Counted from the first letter of the stretch, positions 1-5,492 are shown. The stretch is 7,140 nt of DNA from CAZJNX01 sp964547415 (GCA_964547415.1 CAZJNX010000226.1:1-7140); one strand, 5' to 3'. Program-made: numbers and translations. Notes: a model not told the origin generated them from the letters alone.

Positions 1-593
1 ATGCCGCCGAGGCCGAAGACGACCACGTTGGAACCGGGCTCCACCTTCGCCGTGTTTACGACGGCGCCGACGCCCGTCGTCACCCCGCAACCGATGTAGC
101 ATACCTTGTCGAACGGCGCGTCCTCGCGGATCTTCGCGCAGGCGATCTCCGGCAGCACCGTGTAGTTGGCGAAGGTGGACGTGCCCATGTAGTGGTGGAC
201 CGGCTCTCCACCGATGGAAAAGCGCGAGGTGCCGTCGGGCATCACGCCGCGCCCCTGGGTGGAGCGGATCTTCTGGCACAGGTTAGTCTTGGGGTTGAGG
301 CAGTACTCGCACTCCCGGCACTCGGGCGTGTAGAGCGGGATCACGTGGTCCCCCTTCTTCAGCGACCGGACGCCCGGGCCCACGTCGACGACGACGCCCG
401 CCCCCTCGTGGCCGAGGATGGCCGGGAACAGACCCTCCGGATCCGCGCCGGACAGGGTGAAGTCGTCCGTGTGGCACAGGCCCGTCGCCCGCACCTCCAC
501 CAGCACCTCGCCCTCGCGCGGCCCCTCGAGATCCACCGTCGTCACCTCGAGCGGCTTGCCGGGTGCGACGGCGACGGCGGCACGTACCTGCAT
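1..593 (-). CDS. frmA: S-(hydroxymethyl)glutathione dehydrogenase / class III alcohol dehydrogenase (partial, C-terminus beyond left edge)
   Basis: Cytoplasmic NAD-dependent zinc enzyme that oxidises S-hydroxymethylglutathione (formaldehyde plus glutathione) to S-formylglutathione. It starts at ATG 593-591, and 197 codons are visible before the left edge. The start is fixed by a perfect AGGAGG (605-600) six bases upstream. Catalytic zinc ligands are visible as Cys40, His62/Glu63 (GHEGAG) and Cys169 (IGCG). The structural zinc site is Cys92, Cys95, Cys98 and Cys106. Class III hallmarks are DPEG near residue 51 and the QGRGVMPDGTSRF stretch near 113-125, followed by HYMGTSTFANYT. The visible part ends at GLGG, the start of the Rossmann nucleotide-binding motif. 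The family is usually about 370 residues, so roughly the first half is here. It is separated from the next upstream gene by about 414 bp and probably has its own promoter. Identity is very secure; the physiological symbol (frmA, flhA, adhC) varies among species. Confidence 0.96.
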   Translation of the reverse strand, partial: MQVRAAVAVAPGKPLEVTTVDLEGPREGEVLVEVRATGLCHTDDFTLSGADPEGLFPAILGHEGAGVVVDVGPGVRSLKKGDHVIPLYTPECRECEYCLNPKTNLCQKIRSTQGRGVMPDGTSRFSIGGEPVHHYMGTSTFANYTVLPEIACAKIREDAPFDKVCYIGCGVTTGVGAVVNTAKVEPGSNVVVFGLGG

Positions 594-621
594 GGGTATC
601 CTCCTGTCCCCTTCGGCACGT

Positions 622-650
622 CCCATACATGAGCGCGCGGGGCCTGTCAG
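622..650 (-). promoter_or_regulatory. Candidate sigma70-type promoter for the formaldehyde dehydrogenase gene
   Basis: Read on the minus strand, a -35-like CTGACA (650-645, 5 of 6 matches to TTGACA) is followed after exactly 17 bases by TATGGG (627-622, 3 of 6 matches to TATAAT). Transcription would start about 20 bases upstream of the ATG at 593, leaving room for the AGGAGG at 605-600. The -35 hexamer lies inside a 13-bp palindrome. The -10 match is weak, so this is a plausible candidate only. Confidence 0.35.
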
Positions 651-653
651 GCC
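641..653. repeat. 13-bp palindrome GGCCTG-T-CAGGCC over the -35 region
   Basis: Perfect inverted repeat with 6-bp arms (641-646 and 648-653) around a single central T. It covers the proposed -35 hexamer of the formaldehyde dehydrogenase promoter, the position expected of a repressor operator. Short GC-rich palindromes also arise by chance in such DNA, so the function is inferred. Confidence 0.4.
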
Positions 654-1007
654 GAGCCGCGACCGGCGGGCATGGGCTTTGCGACCTCGCGCCGCTCCCG
701 CGGCCGTCCGCGCCCGGAAGGGACGGGCGCGGCGACGCGGCGCGGGTGCCGCAGGGTGAGCCGGGGCGCAGCGACCGCCGCCCGCCCGCCAGGGCGCCCG
801 GGCCCCGAAAGGCGGCGGCGGGCTCGGGACGTCTCGTCTCGCCCGGGTCGGCCGCGCCCGGGCGGACGGGCCCTGCCGGTGGTCGTCGGCCCGCGCGAGG
901 CGGTCCTGCCCTGGCGGTGCGGGCGAACGATCGGCCCGGGTCCGCCGCGCCGCCGACGATCCGCGCCGCCCGTCCCGGCGGGACCCGCCTCGCGGACCGG
1001 CAGGGGG
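654..1007. other. Gene-free, extremely GC-rich intergenic stretch
   Basis: I see no supportable gene here. All open frames crossing it are Arg/Pro/Gly/Ala-rich and begin inside neighbouring genes in the wrong frame, as expected where stop codons are rare. It holds four CCCGGG hexamers (797-802, 842-847, 857-862, 935-940), a 9-bp-arm hairpin at 708-732, and overlapping short inverted repeats at 972-989 (GTCCC/GGGAC around GGC, and GGCGG/CCGCC around GAC) that begin 18 bases after the last gene of the leftward operon. No T-rich tract follows these. Confidence 0.5.
708..732. other. Strong GC-rich hairpin in the 594-1007 gene-free stretch
   Basis: Perfect 9-bp arms CCGCGCCCG (708-716) and CGGGCGCGG (724-732) enclose a 7-base loop (717-723). 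It lies between the end of the leftward operon and the promoter of the formaldehyde dehydrogenase gene, so it could help stop or insulate transcription. No T-tract follows on either strand, so it is not a canonical intrinsic terminator. Confidence 0.35.
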
Positions 1008-1628
1008 TCAGCGCGGCCGGCTGACGGGATGGATGCCGGTGCGCGCGTGCCAGCGCAGGAACGCGCCGTAGTTGAGGTTCGGCAGGGCCCCGAGGGGCGT
1101 GCCCTCGAGGAAGGCGTCGAGGGCCGCAAGGTCGGCGCTCTCCACCGCGACGGTGGCAAGGCGCGTGCCCTCGGCCGGGAAAAGGAGGTGCGTCACCTCG
1201 CCGAGGAGCGGCCCGCCGGAGAGGCGGCGGCGGCGCTTCTCGACGTCGATGGCCCGCGTGCCCGGGCCGTGCCGTGCGAGGCTGTCGAGGAAGTCCCCGG
1301 CACAGGCGCCGGACAGGCCCCGGTGCGAGCGGTCGAACAGGCGGCCGGCGAGGGCGAGCGCCTCCCGGTCGAGGGGGAAGGCCGCCGAGGCCACCACCTC
1401 CCACCCCTCGAGGCGGCCAGCGAGGGCGGCAAGGCGCTTCACCTCGAAGCGCGCCCCGTCGCGCAGCTTGGGCAGGAGGCGCGGCTCGTGCGGGAGCAGC
1501 AGGTAGGTGTCCCGCCGCGGCAGCTCGGGCTCGCCGGCCGGCGAAAGGCCCGGCAGCGGGGCCGCCGGGACCTCCCGGGGCAGGAAGAAGCAGCGGAACT
1601 CGAAGCGGTTCTCGCCGCCGTCCGCCAC
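1008..1628 (-). CDS. Uncharacterised protein, possibly CYTH-like
   Basis: I do not recognise this 206-residue protein with certainty. I choose the GTG at 1628-1626, 16 bases after the sseA stop, because the sequence becomes protein-like there; upstream in the same frame it is Arg/Gly-rich and overlaps sseA. No strong ribosome binding site is visible; TGAGGG at the sseA stop is the nearest purine run. Charged motifs spaced along predicted strands include FEFR (9-12), TYLL (41-44), KLRDG (54-58), FEVKRL (61-66), VEKRRRR (129-135), GEV (143-145), TVAVES (159-164) and NYGAFLR (186-192). Alternating E-x-R and E-x-K patterns with a K-x-R strand resemble the CYTH triphosphate-tunnel fold, but the canonical ExExK is absent. 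That resemblance is an inference. It has no signal peptide or membrane segment and is the last gene of the apparent cysK-alaX-sseA operon. Confidence 0.75.
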   Translation of the reverse strand: MADGGENRFEFRCFFLPREVPAAPLPGLSPAGEPELPRRDTYLLLPHEPRLLPKLRDGARFEVKRLAALAGRLEGWEVVASAAFPLDREALALAGRLFDRSHRGLSGACAGDFLDSLARHGPGTRAIDVEKRRRRLSGGPLLGEVTHLLFPAEGTRLATVAVESADLAALDAFLEGTPLGALPNLNYGAFLRWHARTGIHPVSRPR

Positions 1629-1644
1629 CGGACCCGACCCGCCC

Positions 1645-2493
1645 TCAGCCGGTCTCGATCGGCGCGTCCGGCAGCCCGCCCCACTCCGCCCACGACCCGT
1701 CGTAGACCGCCACCTGGCGATGACCGGTCTCGGCGAGGGCAAGGGCCAGGATCGCCGCGGACACGCCGGACCCGCAGCTCGCGATCGCCGGCTCCGACGG
1801 GTCGACGCCCGCGCCCGCCAAAACGGTCTTCAGTTCCGCCGCCGGCTTCATCGTGCCGTCGGCGGCGATGAGGGCCGCGTAGTGGACGTTCCGCGCGCCC
1901 GGGATATGGCCGGCCCGCAGGCCCGGGCGCGGCTCGGGCACCTCGCCCCGGAAGCGCTCGGGGCTGCGGGTGTCGAGGATCTGGGCCGAGCCGTCGCCGA
2001 CCGCGCGCAGGACGTCGCGGCTGTCGGCGACGAGGCGGTGGTCGAGCCGCGCCGTGAAGTGCCGCTCGCGCCGGTGGGTCACGTCGTCGGTCACCGGGCG
2101 GCCCTCGGCCACCCACTTGGGCAGGCCCCCGTCGAGCACGAACACCTGGGACACCCCCATCGCGCGGAACATCCACCACACGCGGGGCGCGGAATAGATG
2201 CCCACCGTGTCGTAGACGACGATGGTCTGCCCGTCGCCGATGCCGAGCTTGCGGACAGCGCTGGAGAAGGCCTCGGGGCGGGGCAGCATGTGGGGGAGGT
2301 CGCTGTGCCTGTCGGCGATCTCCTCGATGTCGAAGCGCACCGCGCCGGGGATGTGGCAGGCGGCGTACTCGGCCGCCGGGTCGCGCCCCGCCGTCGGCAG
2401 GTGCCAGGAGCCGTCCACGACGGCGACGTCCGGGGCGTCGAGGTGCTCCTCGAGCCAGGCGGTGGACACGAGGTTCTGGCGGGGTTCGGTCAT
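1645..2493 (-). CDS. sseA: 3-mercaptopyruvate sulfurtransferase (two-rhodanese-domain protein)
   Basis: Transfers sulfur from 3-mercaptopyruvate to thiol acceptors or cyanide, forming an enzyme persulfide and pyruvate; part of cysteine catabolism. The protein is 282 residues from the ATG at 2493, typical for the family. The N-terminal inactive rhodanese domain (about 7-135) has CHIPGA (46-51) and VYDT (93-96). The C-terminal active domain (about 155-280) has DTRSPERF (174-181), GHIPGA (195-200) and the catalytic loop CGSGVS with Cys240. The CG[ST]GV loop distinguishes mercaptopyruvate sulfurtransferases from thiosulfate sulfurtransferases (CRKGV). An in-frame ATG at 2523 would add ten residues. 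I prefer 2493 because homologs as I remember them begin a few residues before a conserved LVS-x-x-WL; neither start has a clear ribosome binding site. It follows alaX by 70 bases and precedes the CYTH-like gene by 16 bases. Confidence 0.93.
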   Translation of the reverse strand: MTEPRQNLVSTAWLEEHLDAPDVAVVDGSWHLPTAGRDPAAEYAACHIPGAVRFDIEEIADRHSDLPHMLPRPEAFSSAVRKLGIGDGQTIVVYDTVGIYSAPRVWWMFRAMGVSQVFVLDGGLPKWVAEGRPVTDDVTHRRERHFTARLDHRLVADSRDVLRAVGDGSAQILDTRSPERFRGEVPEPRPGLRAGHIPGARNVHYAALIAADGTMKPAAELKTVLAGAGVDPSEPAIASCGSGVSAAILALALAETGHRQVAVYDGSWAEWGGLPDAPIETG

Positions 2494-2537
2494 CGGGGGC
2501 TCGTCCGTTGCGAAAGGCGGCATCTTCCACGGGCGGG

Positions 2538-2555
2538 GGCGGTCCGTCCACCGCC
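2538..2555 (-). other. Small hairpin between alaX and sseA
   Basis: Arms GGCGGT (2538-2543) and ACCGCC (2550-2555) around a 6-base loop lie 8 bases after the alaX stop codon in the 70-base alaX-sseA gap, the longest spacing in the operon. No T-tract follows, so it could be a processing or partial-termination element or chance in GC-rich DNA. Confidence 0.25.
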
Positions 2556-2563
2556 AGCCGCCG

Positions 2564-3277
2564 TCAATCGAGGAGGGCGATCCTCACGCGCCGGTTCTGC
2601 CGCCCCTTCTTCTCGATCTTCGTGACGGCGAGGGTGCCGATCTCGCCGGTGGAGGCGACGTGGGTGCCGCCACAGGGCTGCAGGTCCACGTCCTCGCCGA
2701 TCCTGACGAGCCGTACCCGGCCGGTGCCGCGCGGGGGCTTCACCTTCATGGTCTTCACGAGGTCGGGCGCGGCGTCGAGCTCCTCGTCGGTGATCCACTC
2801 GGCCGTCACCCGGTGGTCGCCCGCCGCCATGGCGTTGAGGCGGGCGGCGATCTCGTCCCTGTCGAGGCCGCCTTCCGGGATGTCGAAGTCGAGGCGGCTC
2901 TCCTCCTCGCCGATCTGCCCGCCGGTGACGGGGAAGGGGAGGGCGACCGACAGGAGGTGGAGCGCGGTGTGCATGCGCATGATGCGGTACCGCCGCGGCC
3001 AGTCGAGGTGGAGCGTCACCGCCGTTCCGGGCGCGAGGGCGGCGAGGTCCCCCTCGACGGCCGACAGGATCCCCTCCCGGTCGTCCGCGTAGCGGGTGCC
3101 GGTGACGGCGACGCGCTCGCCGCCGGGAAGCTCGATGGCGCCGGTGTCGCCGGGCTGCCCGCCGCCGGTGGCGTAGAACACCGTCCGGTCGAGGCGCACG
3201 TGGCCGCCCTTTACGGCGACCACCGTGGCCTCGGCGGTGGCGAGGTAGGGATCGTCTCGGAAAAGCGGGGTGGTCAT
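2564..3277 (-). CDS. alaX: Alanyl-tRNA editing protein (AlaX-type trans-editing hydrolase)
   Basis: Stand-alone homolog of the AlaRS editing domain that deacylates tRNA(Ala) mischarged with serine (and in some members glycine). It is 237 residues, fitting the AlaX class that keeps the small N-terminal beta-barrel part before the catalytic domain. The N-terminal part has FYATGGGQPGDTG (34-46). The zinc site is complete: HTALH with His103 and His107, and CGGTH with Cys202 and His206. The GGQIGE loop (119-124) and the C-terminal KIEKKGRQNRR stretch (220-230) also fit. The ATG lies one base beyond the cysK stop (TGA-G-ATG on the minus strand), which implies translational coupling and shared expression with cysK. 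AlaX genes occur in many contexts, so the metabolic link to cysteine/serine metabolism is inferred from position only. Confidence 0.95.
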   Translation of the reverse strand: MTTPLFRDDPYLATAEATVVAVKGGHVRLDRTVFYATGGGQPGDTGAIELPGGERVAVTGTRYADDREGILSAVEGDLAALAPGTAVTLHLDWPRRYRIMRMHTALHLLSVALPFPVTGGQIGEEESRLDFDIPEGGLDRDEIAARLNAMAAGDHRVTAEWITDEELDAAPDLVKTMKVKPPRGTGRVRLVRIGEDVDLQPCGGTHVASTGEIGTLAVTKIEKKGRQNRRVRIALLD

Positions 3278-3278
3278 C

Positions 3279-4343
3279 TCACTCGGCGGGCTCGTACGGG
3301 ACCTCGATGGCGCTCTCGCGCTCGATCCAGTCCGGTACCGGCAGGTCCTTGGAGCGCAGGAACGCCGGGTCGAACAGGCGCGAGGCGTAGCGGGTGCCGA
3401 AGTCGCACAGGATGGTCACGATGGTGTGGCCGGGCCCGAGCTCCCGCGCCATGCGGATCGCGCCCGCCACGTTGATGCCGGACGAGCCGCCGAGGCACAG
3501 CCCCTCTTCCTTAAGGAGCTGGAAGACGATGGGGATCGCCTCCGAATCGGGAATCTGGAACGGCATGTCCACCGGCGCGCCCTCGAGGTTCGCCGTGATG
3601 CGGCCCTGGCCGATGCCTTCGGTAATGGACGAGCCTTCCGCCTTCAGTTCCCCGTGGGCGTAGAAGTTGTAGAGGGCCGCGCCCATGGGGTCGGCGAGGC
3701 CGATCTTCACGTCCGGGTTGCGCTCCTTCAGCGCCATGCCGACGCCCGCCAGCGTCCCGCCGGTGCCGACCGCGCAGATGAAGGCGTCCACCTCGCCGTT
3801 CGTCTGCTCCCAGATCTCCGGCCCGGTCGTCAGGATATGGCCCTCCCGGTTCGCCANNNNNNNNNNCACGTTGTCGAACTGGTTGGCCCAGATCGCTCCG
3901 CCCGGCGCCGTCTTCGCGAGCCGTTCGGCGAGCCGGCCCGACACCTTCACGTAGTTGTTGGGGTTGCGATAGGGGACGGCGGGGACCTCGATCAGCTCCG
4001 CGCCGTAAAGGCGCAGGGTCTGCTTCTTCTCCTCCGACTGGGTCTCGGGGATGACGATCACCGTCCTGAGGCCGAGGGCGTTGCCCACCACGGCGAGCCC
4101 GATGCCCGTGTTGCCGGCCGTCCCCTCCACCACCGTGCCGCCGGGGCCGAGCTCGCCGCTCTTCATCGCCGCCTCGATGATGAAGCGGCCCGCCCGGTCC
4201 TTCACCGACTGTCCGGGGTTCATGAACTCGGCCTTGCCGAGGATCTCGCAGCCCGTCTCCTCGGACGCGCGCTTCAGGCGCACGAGGGGCGTGTTGCCGA
4301 TCATGTCGATGACGGAAGTGGCGATGCGGGGCGGTGCGTGCAT
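3279..4343 (-). CDS. cysK: Cysteine synthase A (O-acetylserine sulfhydrylase), interrupted by a 10-N gap
   Basis: PLP-dependent fold-type II enzyme making cysteine from O-acetylserine and sulfide. It starts at ATG 4343-4341, preceded by AAGGA (4352-4348) four bases upstream. As written it encodes 354 residues including four undetermined ones. Visible motifs are IGNTPLVRL (15-23), NPGQSVKDRAG with the PLP lysine Lys48, TAGNTGIG (75-82, substrate loop), AVGTGGTLAGVG in the PLP phosphate-binding region, and CLGGSSGINVAGA toward the C-terminus. The longer C-terminal end (DFGTRYASRLF and beyond) matches the form I recall from alphaproteobacteria. The run of N (3857-3866) falls between NQFDNV and ANREGH; see the findings for why those four residues are probably not real. 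An in-frame extension to 4643 is Arg/Pro-rich and lacks family features, so it was rejected. It leads an apparent operon with alaX, sseA and a CYTH-like gene. I see no convincing promoter upstream. Confidence 0.95.
   Translation of the reverse strand: MHAPPRIATSVIDMIGNTPLVRLKRASEETGCEILGKAEFMNPGQSVKDRAGRFIIEAAMKSGELGPGGTVVEGTAGNTGIGLAVVGNALGLRTVIVIPETQSEEKKQTLRLYGAELIEVPAVPYRNPNNYVKVSGRLAERLAKTAPGGAIWANQFDNVXXXXANREGHILTTGPEIWEQTNGEVDAFICAVGTGGTLAGVGMALKERNPDVKIGLADPMGAALYNFYAHGELKAEGSSITEGIGQGRITANLEGAPVDMPFQIPDSEAIPIVFQLLKEEGLCLGGSSGINVAGAIRMARELGPGHTIVTILCDFGTRYASRLFDPAFLRSKDLPVPDWIERESAIEVPYEPAE
3857..3866. other. Assembly gap (10 N) inside cysK
   Basis: Ten undetermined bases. On the minus strand the left flank ends AACGTG and the right flank begins TGGCGAACC. 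Joining them with a 2-base TG overlap gives the in-frame codons GTG GCG AAC and restores a continuous DNVANR. The gap is therefore probably a scaffold join, not missing sequence. Confidence 0.9.
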
Positions 4344-4502
4344 GTGATCCTTGCCCGGTCCTTCAAGCCGCCGACCGCTGCCCCATGTAAGGCGTGGGTG
4401 CAAGCGGCGTTGCGCCCGCCGCAGGCCCGGAGGCTGCGGCGACGGGACGTCGTCCCTCTTCGTCCGGCCATCTTGCCTCGGCCGGCGCTTTTCACGAAGG
4501 AT

Positions 4503-4521
4503 GGCGCGGAACGGCGCGGAA
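4503..4521. repeat. Tandem GGCGCGGAA pair, one helical turn apart
   Basis: GGCGCGGAA occurs at 4503-4511 and again at 4513-4521, a 10-bp period, in the divergent cysK/chrR-like intergenic region (4344-4614). This spacing suits a same-face protein binding site, but two short copies in GC-rich DNA are weak evidence. An A7 run at 4537-4543 and two TTGATC copies (4551-4556, 4565-4570) lie just downstream. Confidence 0.25.
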
Positions 4522-4565
4522 GGCCACCGGGCGGGGAAAAAAACGACGGTTTGATCACGGTCGGT

Positions 4566-4595
4566 TGATCCGGCCCGACAGACGGCGCGTAAAGG
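4566..4595 (+). promoter_or_regulatory. Candidate ECF (RpoE/ChrR-type) sigma promoter upstream of the ChrR-like gene
   Basis: TGATCC (4566-4571) is followed after 18 bases by TAAAGG (4590-4595), and the ATG of the ChrR-like gene begins 19 bases later. The pair resembles the TGATCC / TAAGA elements I recall for promoters of the singlet-oxygen-responsive RpoE-ChrR system of Rhodobacter sphaeroides. The -35 match is exact and the -10 is approximate. Lying before a ChrR-family gene, it would fit control by an RpoE-like factor encoded elsewhere. This is inferred from sequence only. Confidence 0.45.
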
Positions 4596-4614
4596 CGATC
4601 GGACGCGGAACCGA

Positions 4615-5313
4615 ATGGCTGGAACGACGACCTTGAGCAACATGTTGACCCCGATCGCCCCGGTGGATTCGCTGCTCGCCGCCTACGTGACGGGGGGCTT
4701 GCCACGCCCGGCGAGCGTGCTCGTGGAGGCGCACCTCGAGATGACGGAGGCCAGCCGCGGCTGGGTGCGGGACCTTGAGGTGGTGGCGGCCGACGCCATG
4801 CAGGCGTGCGAGCCCGCGGCCCTGTCGGGCCGGGATGCGATGCTTTCGGCGATCTTTGCCGCCGACGGGGCGGAGGAGGAGGCGCCGGCCGCGCTGCGGC
4901 CGGACCGGCCGGCGCTGCCGCCGAAGGTGCGCCCGGGTCGCCTGCCGCGCTCGATCCGCGGCTTCATCGGCCGCGATCTCGCCGACGTGCCGTGGCGGAC
5001 GGTGCTGCCGGGCCTGCGCGAGTGGAAGGTGGGCGAGGCGGACGGGTGCACGGCGAGCCTCATCCGCATCCGCCCGGGCGTTCCCGTCCCCCACCACACC
5101 CACGGCGGCGCCGAGGTGACGCTGGTGCTGGAGGGCGGCTTCCGCGACCGCACGGGCCACTATGTCGAGGGGGACATCGCCGCCGCGGACGATACGGTCG
5201 ACCACCGCCCGGTCGCCGACCTCGGGCGGGACTGCATCTGCTTCGCCGTGACGGACGCGCCCTTGCGCCTCACCGGCCTCGTCGGCCGTCTCGTCTCCCG
5301 CCTGTCCGACTGA
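4615..5313 (+). CDS. ChrR-family anti-ECF-sigma factor with C-terminal cupin domain (orphan, degenerate zinc site)
   Basis: 232 residues related to ChrR, which binds and inhibits the ECF sigma factor RpoE (sigma-E) and releases it under singlet oxygen. The N-terminal part (about 15-60) matches the anti-sigma helices (LLAAYVTGGL, then VEAHLEM). Of the ChrR zinc ligands (His6, His31, Cys35, Cys38) only the His31 equivalent, His40, is kept; the cysteine positions hold Thr44 and Ser47. The C-terminal cupin (about 115-215) keeps its metal site: His161, His163, Glu167 (HTHGGAE) and His197, plus the Cys207/Cys209 pair (DCICFA). No sigma factor gene is adjacent, which is unusual for an anti-sigma factor. 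The start at ATG 4615 has only a weak CGGAA upstream. ATG 4642 (codon 10) is an alternative that aligns better with the ChrR N-terminus. It could act as a zinc-free anti-sigma factor or as a cupin sensor with a new role. Confidence 0.9.
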   Translation: MAGTTTLSNMLTPIAPVDSLLAAYVTGGLPRPASVLVEAHLEMTEASRGWVRDLEVVAADAMQACEPAALSGRDAMLSAIFAADGAEEEAPAALRPDRPALPPKVRPGRLPRSIRGFIGRDLADVPWRTVLPGLREWKVGEADGCTASLIRIRPGVPVPHHTHGGAEVTLVLEGGFRDRTGHYVEGDIAAADDTVDHRPVADLGRDCICFAVTDAPLRLTGLVGRLVSRLSD

Positions 5314-5323
5314 CCGGTCGCAA
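5313..5323. repeat. Direct repeat ACCGGTCGCAA, copy 1
   Basis: Exact 11-bp sequence beginning on the last base of the ChrR-like stop codon; an identical copy lies 34 bp further on. The core ACCGGT is itself palindromic. Confidence 0.6.
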
Positions 5324-5346
5324 CGGGGCACCCGCGTCGCCCCCGA

Positions 5347-5357
5347 ACCGGTCGCAA
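5347..5357. repeat. Direct repeat ACCGGTCGCAA, copy 2
   Basis: Second exact copy of the 11-mer at 5313-5323. Its last bases form the left arm of the terminator-like hairpin that follows. Confidence 0.6.
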
Positions 5358-5392
5358 GGGCCGCCCCCTTGCGGAGGGCGGCCTTGCCGCCC
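5354..5392. terminator. Nested hairpins between convergent genes, probable bidirectional terminator
   Basis: Three stems can form. GCAAGGG (5354-5360) pairs with CCCTTGC (5366-5372). GGGCGGC (5376-5382) pairs with GCCGCCC (5386-5392). Alternatively CAAGGGCCGCCC (5355-5366) pairs with GGGCGGCCTTG (5376-5386), with one bulged G. The position between the ends of two convergent genes favours a transcription stop for both. There is no T-tract on either side, so termination would rely on the stem strength or on Rho. Confidence 0.5.
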
Positions 5393-5492
5393 AGTCCTCG
5401 TGTTCCACGATCATCGTGTGGAGCGTCGTCGTGGCGATGGCCTCGCGGCCATACGTCCGCGCCGCCGCGAACGGCACCTCGCCCCGTCACCC

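Noticed and set aside
647..1159. 170-codon minus-strand frame filling part of the 594-1007 gap
   Set aside because: Starts inside the CYTH-like gene in another frame and is Arg/Pro/Gly-rich throughout; no sign of a real protein.
1629..1742. 38-residue extension of the CYTH-like protein to an ATG at 1742
   Set aside because: It overlaps the end of sseA and is Arg/Gly/Ser-rich; protein-like sequence begins at the GTG at 1628.
3270..4568. 432-codon open frame on the plus strand antisense to cysK
   Set aside because: Mirrors the cysK codons and contains the N run; no independent protein features.
4344..4643. 100-residue N-terminal extension of cysteine synthase to an ATG at 4643
   Set aside because: The extension is basic and low in complexity, overlaps the divergent ChrR-like gene, and the ATG at 4343 has a proper ribosome binding site and the family-typical start.
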